From: a bacterium
Lineage (GTDB): Bacteria; Patescibacteria; Paceibacteria; UBA9973
Direction of reading: 5' to 3'
Length of the DNA: 11,837 bases
Assembly (NCBI GenBank): GCA_021813235.1
Contig: JAKALG010000017.1
Location: forward strand, 1-11,837
Positions 10,921 to 11,837 of the stretch are shown here, piece after piece (positions within the stretch are counted from its first letter, which is position 1; every line of letters begins with the position of its first letter). Made by a program: the position numbers and the translations under genes. The notes below the pieces were generated by a model. The model ran no database searches. It saw nothing but the letters and a program-made list of their open reading frames with translations, and was not told the origin of the DNA.

Positions 10921-11791
10921 TGTATTCGTCTTCTATTTGCTTTGCGACATTTATTATATCATATTTTTCTATATCAAGTGGCGGACTATAAGTTTTACAC
11001 GATTTAATATTTCCTTGTAAATCTATATCATAGATAATTCCAGGCTTATCACAAGCCCATCCTTCTATGGTAGTTCTTCCAAGCATTATACCTGCGGTTT
11101 TTGTACATAATTTTGTGAGATGTTCAATATTCCACATACTAGGAGCCCAACTTACATTTTCTCCTATCTTATCATCAAGCCACGTATCAAACTTATCTCC
11201 CACAAATATTACTTCGAATCCCTGTGTATTAGCTTTTTCTATTAAATCCAGTCCAGCTTGTTTTCGTAGATGGTCTATTGTTCCTACAAACAATATAATG
11301 TCGTTTCTCGTTTCTGTTACTGCTTTTTCCACATAATCAGGTAGATTCATAGGGTTACTATTAAATCTATTAAAATCAATTCCGTTATATATTATTGTAG
11401 TATTTTCAATGCCAAACTCATTTTTCAATCGTTCTTGTATTGAAGGTCTTATACAAATATATTTTTTTATTCTTTCATCTCTATATGGTAGTTCATAATC
11501 CCATTCTGAATGGATTGTCATTATGGCTGGAATATCCTTGTATTTTTTTAATGCAAATTCAGCTGGAGCAAATTGATTTAGATGTAATATATCAAAATTA
11601 TCTTCTGGCGGATTGTCAAATGAGTAACATTTAACACCATTCTTTGTTGCTCGTTCCGTTATTTCTCCACCTATTTTTGAAAGAATGGAGACGTCGTGTC
11701 CATTTTCTACCAATTGCTTAGAAAGCTCATAAGAATACATAGGGCTTCCTGATAAATAATCAAAGTTTTGTAGTGCTATTAGTATTTTCAT
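10901..11791 (-). CDS. GT-B glycosyltransferase (GT4-like), 296 aa
   Basis: The N-terminal half opens KILIALQNFDYLSGSPMYSY with ELSKQLVENGHDVSILS (22-38), the classic GT4 acceptor-side start. FDILHLNQ (66-73) and AIMTIHSEWDYELPY (89-103) follow. The domain boundary has TTIIYNGIDFNRF (131-143), and the C-terminal half shows IILFVGTIDHLRK (165-177) and GFEVIFVGDK (191-200). The donor site is GRTTIEGWACDKPGIIYD (238-255), in which E243 is the likely conserved glutamate. It is shorter than many GT4 proteins (350-400 aa), with a reduced C-terminal end. The chosen ATG at 11791 fits the family start, but the same frame stays open to the window edge, so an N-terminal fusion is not excluded. It overlaps the methyltransferase by 20 bases. 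Confidence 0.85.
   Translation of the reverse strand: MKILIALQNFDYLSGSPMYSYELSKQLVENGHDVSILSKIGGEITERATKNGVKCYSFDNPPEDNFDILHLNQFAPAEFALKKYKDIPAIMTIHSEWDYELPYRDERIKKYICIRPSIQERLKNEFGIENTTIIYNGIDFNRFNSNPMNLPDYVEKAVTETRNDIILFVGTIDHLRKQAGLDLIEKANTQGFEVIFVGDKFDTWLDDKIGENVSWAPSMWNIEHLTKLCTKTAGIMLGRTTIEGWACDKPGIIYDIDLQGNIKSCKTYSPPLDIEKYDIINVAKQIEDEYNAILSK
10953..10968 (-). promoter_or_regulatory. Possible extended -10 promoter before methyltransferase
   Basis: The minus-strand 16-mer AAAAATATGATATAAT contains TGATATAAT and matches the pattern of the two better promoters (AAAARYRTGNTATAAT). No good -35 lies 16-18 bp upstream; TTGATA occurs but only 13 bp away. It is 32 nt before the methyltransferase ATG, within the end of the preceding gene. 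Weak, AT-rich, may be chance. Confidence 0.3.
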
Positions 11792-11796
11792 ATCTC

Positions 11797-11835
11797 TTAA
11801 TCTTGTTTTTGACCACCAATCTTCTCTAACGATTG
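11797..11835 (-). CDS. Possible C-terminal tail of an upstream gene (partial)
   Basis: One minus-strand frame from the window edge reads QSLEKIGGQKQD then TAA (11799-11797), 5 nt before the glycosyltransferase ATG. Such spacing fits the end of a preceding operon gene, but twelve codons cannot establish coding. A second frame, in phase with the glycosyltransferase, is also open here. Confidence 0.25.
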   Translation of the reverse strand, partial: QSLEKIGGQKQD

Positions 11836-11837
11836 TT

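Noticed and set aside
11085..11090. TATAAT on the minus strand inside the first glycosyltransferase
   Set aside because: It is preceded by CAGG rather than TGN and lacks a -35; probably chance in AT-rich coding DNA.
7415..11634. Plus-strand frames at 7415-7696, 11067-11336 and 11440-11634
   Set aside because: Antisense to the terminase, the 143-aa gene and the first glycosyltransferase; apparent membrane-like sequence comes from reading AT-rich coding DNA backwards.
1..11837. tRNA genes, CRISPR arrays, insertion sequences, integrase or attachment sites, defence systems
   Set aside because: I looked for cloverleaf-like blocks, regularly spaced repeats, transposase or recombinase motifs and toxin or nuclease modules and saw none.

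Overview
The window is one uninterrupted late-gene module of a tailed bacteriophage (Caudoviricetes), with every supported gene on the minus strand. The signature set is terminase small and large subunits, a portal, a coiled-coil scaffold, an N4-gp56-type major capsid protein and a head-tail adaptor. A phage-encoded GroES-like co-chaperonin implies a bacterial host with GroEL. TAA, TAG and TGA all act as stops, so the code looks standard. DNA is AT-rich overall, but the capsid gene is visibly GC-richer (about 47% in two hand-counted 60-base lines) than the glycosyltransferases (27% in one line). Host and virion type cannot be fixed from the sequence; there is no integrase, repressor, tRNA or CRISPR.

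Layout in transcription order (right to left). First comes a surface-modification cassette: GT4-like glycosyltransferase (11791-10901), SAM methyltransferase (10920-10393) and a second glycosyltransferase (10396-9320). Next is a chaperone and packaging block: GroES (9339-9055), TerS (9065-8694), TerL (8713-7466) and an unknown 143-aa protein (7479-7048). All of these overlap end to start by 4-20 bases, as in a translationally coupled operon. After a short gap with a strong promoter comes the head block: portal (6972-5101), a beta-rich 129-aa protein, two small basic or Met/Lys-rich proteins (59 and 57 aa) filling 4359-4713, a beta-rich 145-aa protein, a 104-aa protein, a cysteine-rich zinc-ribbon protein, scaffold (3140-2643), major capsid (2628-1696), head-tail adaptor (1636-938), a 190-aa virion-type protein, and the N-terminus of a further structural protein running off the left edge. 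No stretch over 300 bases lacks a gene.

Regulation visible in sequence: three sites fit AAAARYRTGNTATAAT (extended -10). Two of them also have a good -35 at 17-bp spacing, before the portal and before GroES. Most genes lack a clear Shine-Dalgarno and instead start after A/T-rich leaders. Several head-gene leaders carry an AAAGGTC block 18-23 nt before the start. Hairpins sit immediately upstream of the portal, scaffold and adaptor start codons, and another follows the capsid stop.

How the genes work together: TerS/TerL cut and pump DNA through the portal into a procapsid built from the capsid protein on the scaffold. GroES probably adapts host GroEL for folding capsid protein. The adaptor joins head to tail. 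The beta-rich proteins may decorate the capsid, and the GT-MT-GT cassette probably modifies virion or host-surface glycans. No defence or otherwise exotic enzymatic system is present. The less ordinary signals are the promoter family, the leader motifs and hairpins, the paired micro-proteins and the zinc-ribbon head protein.
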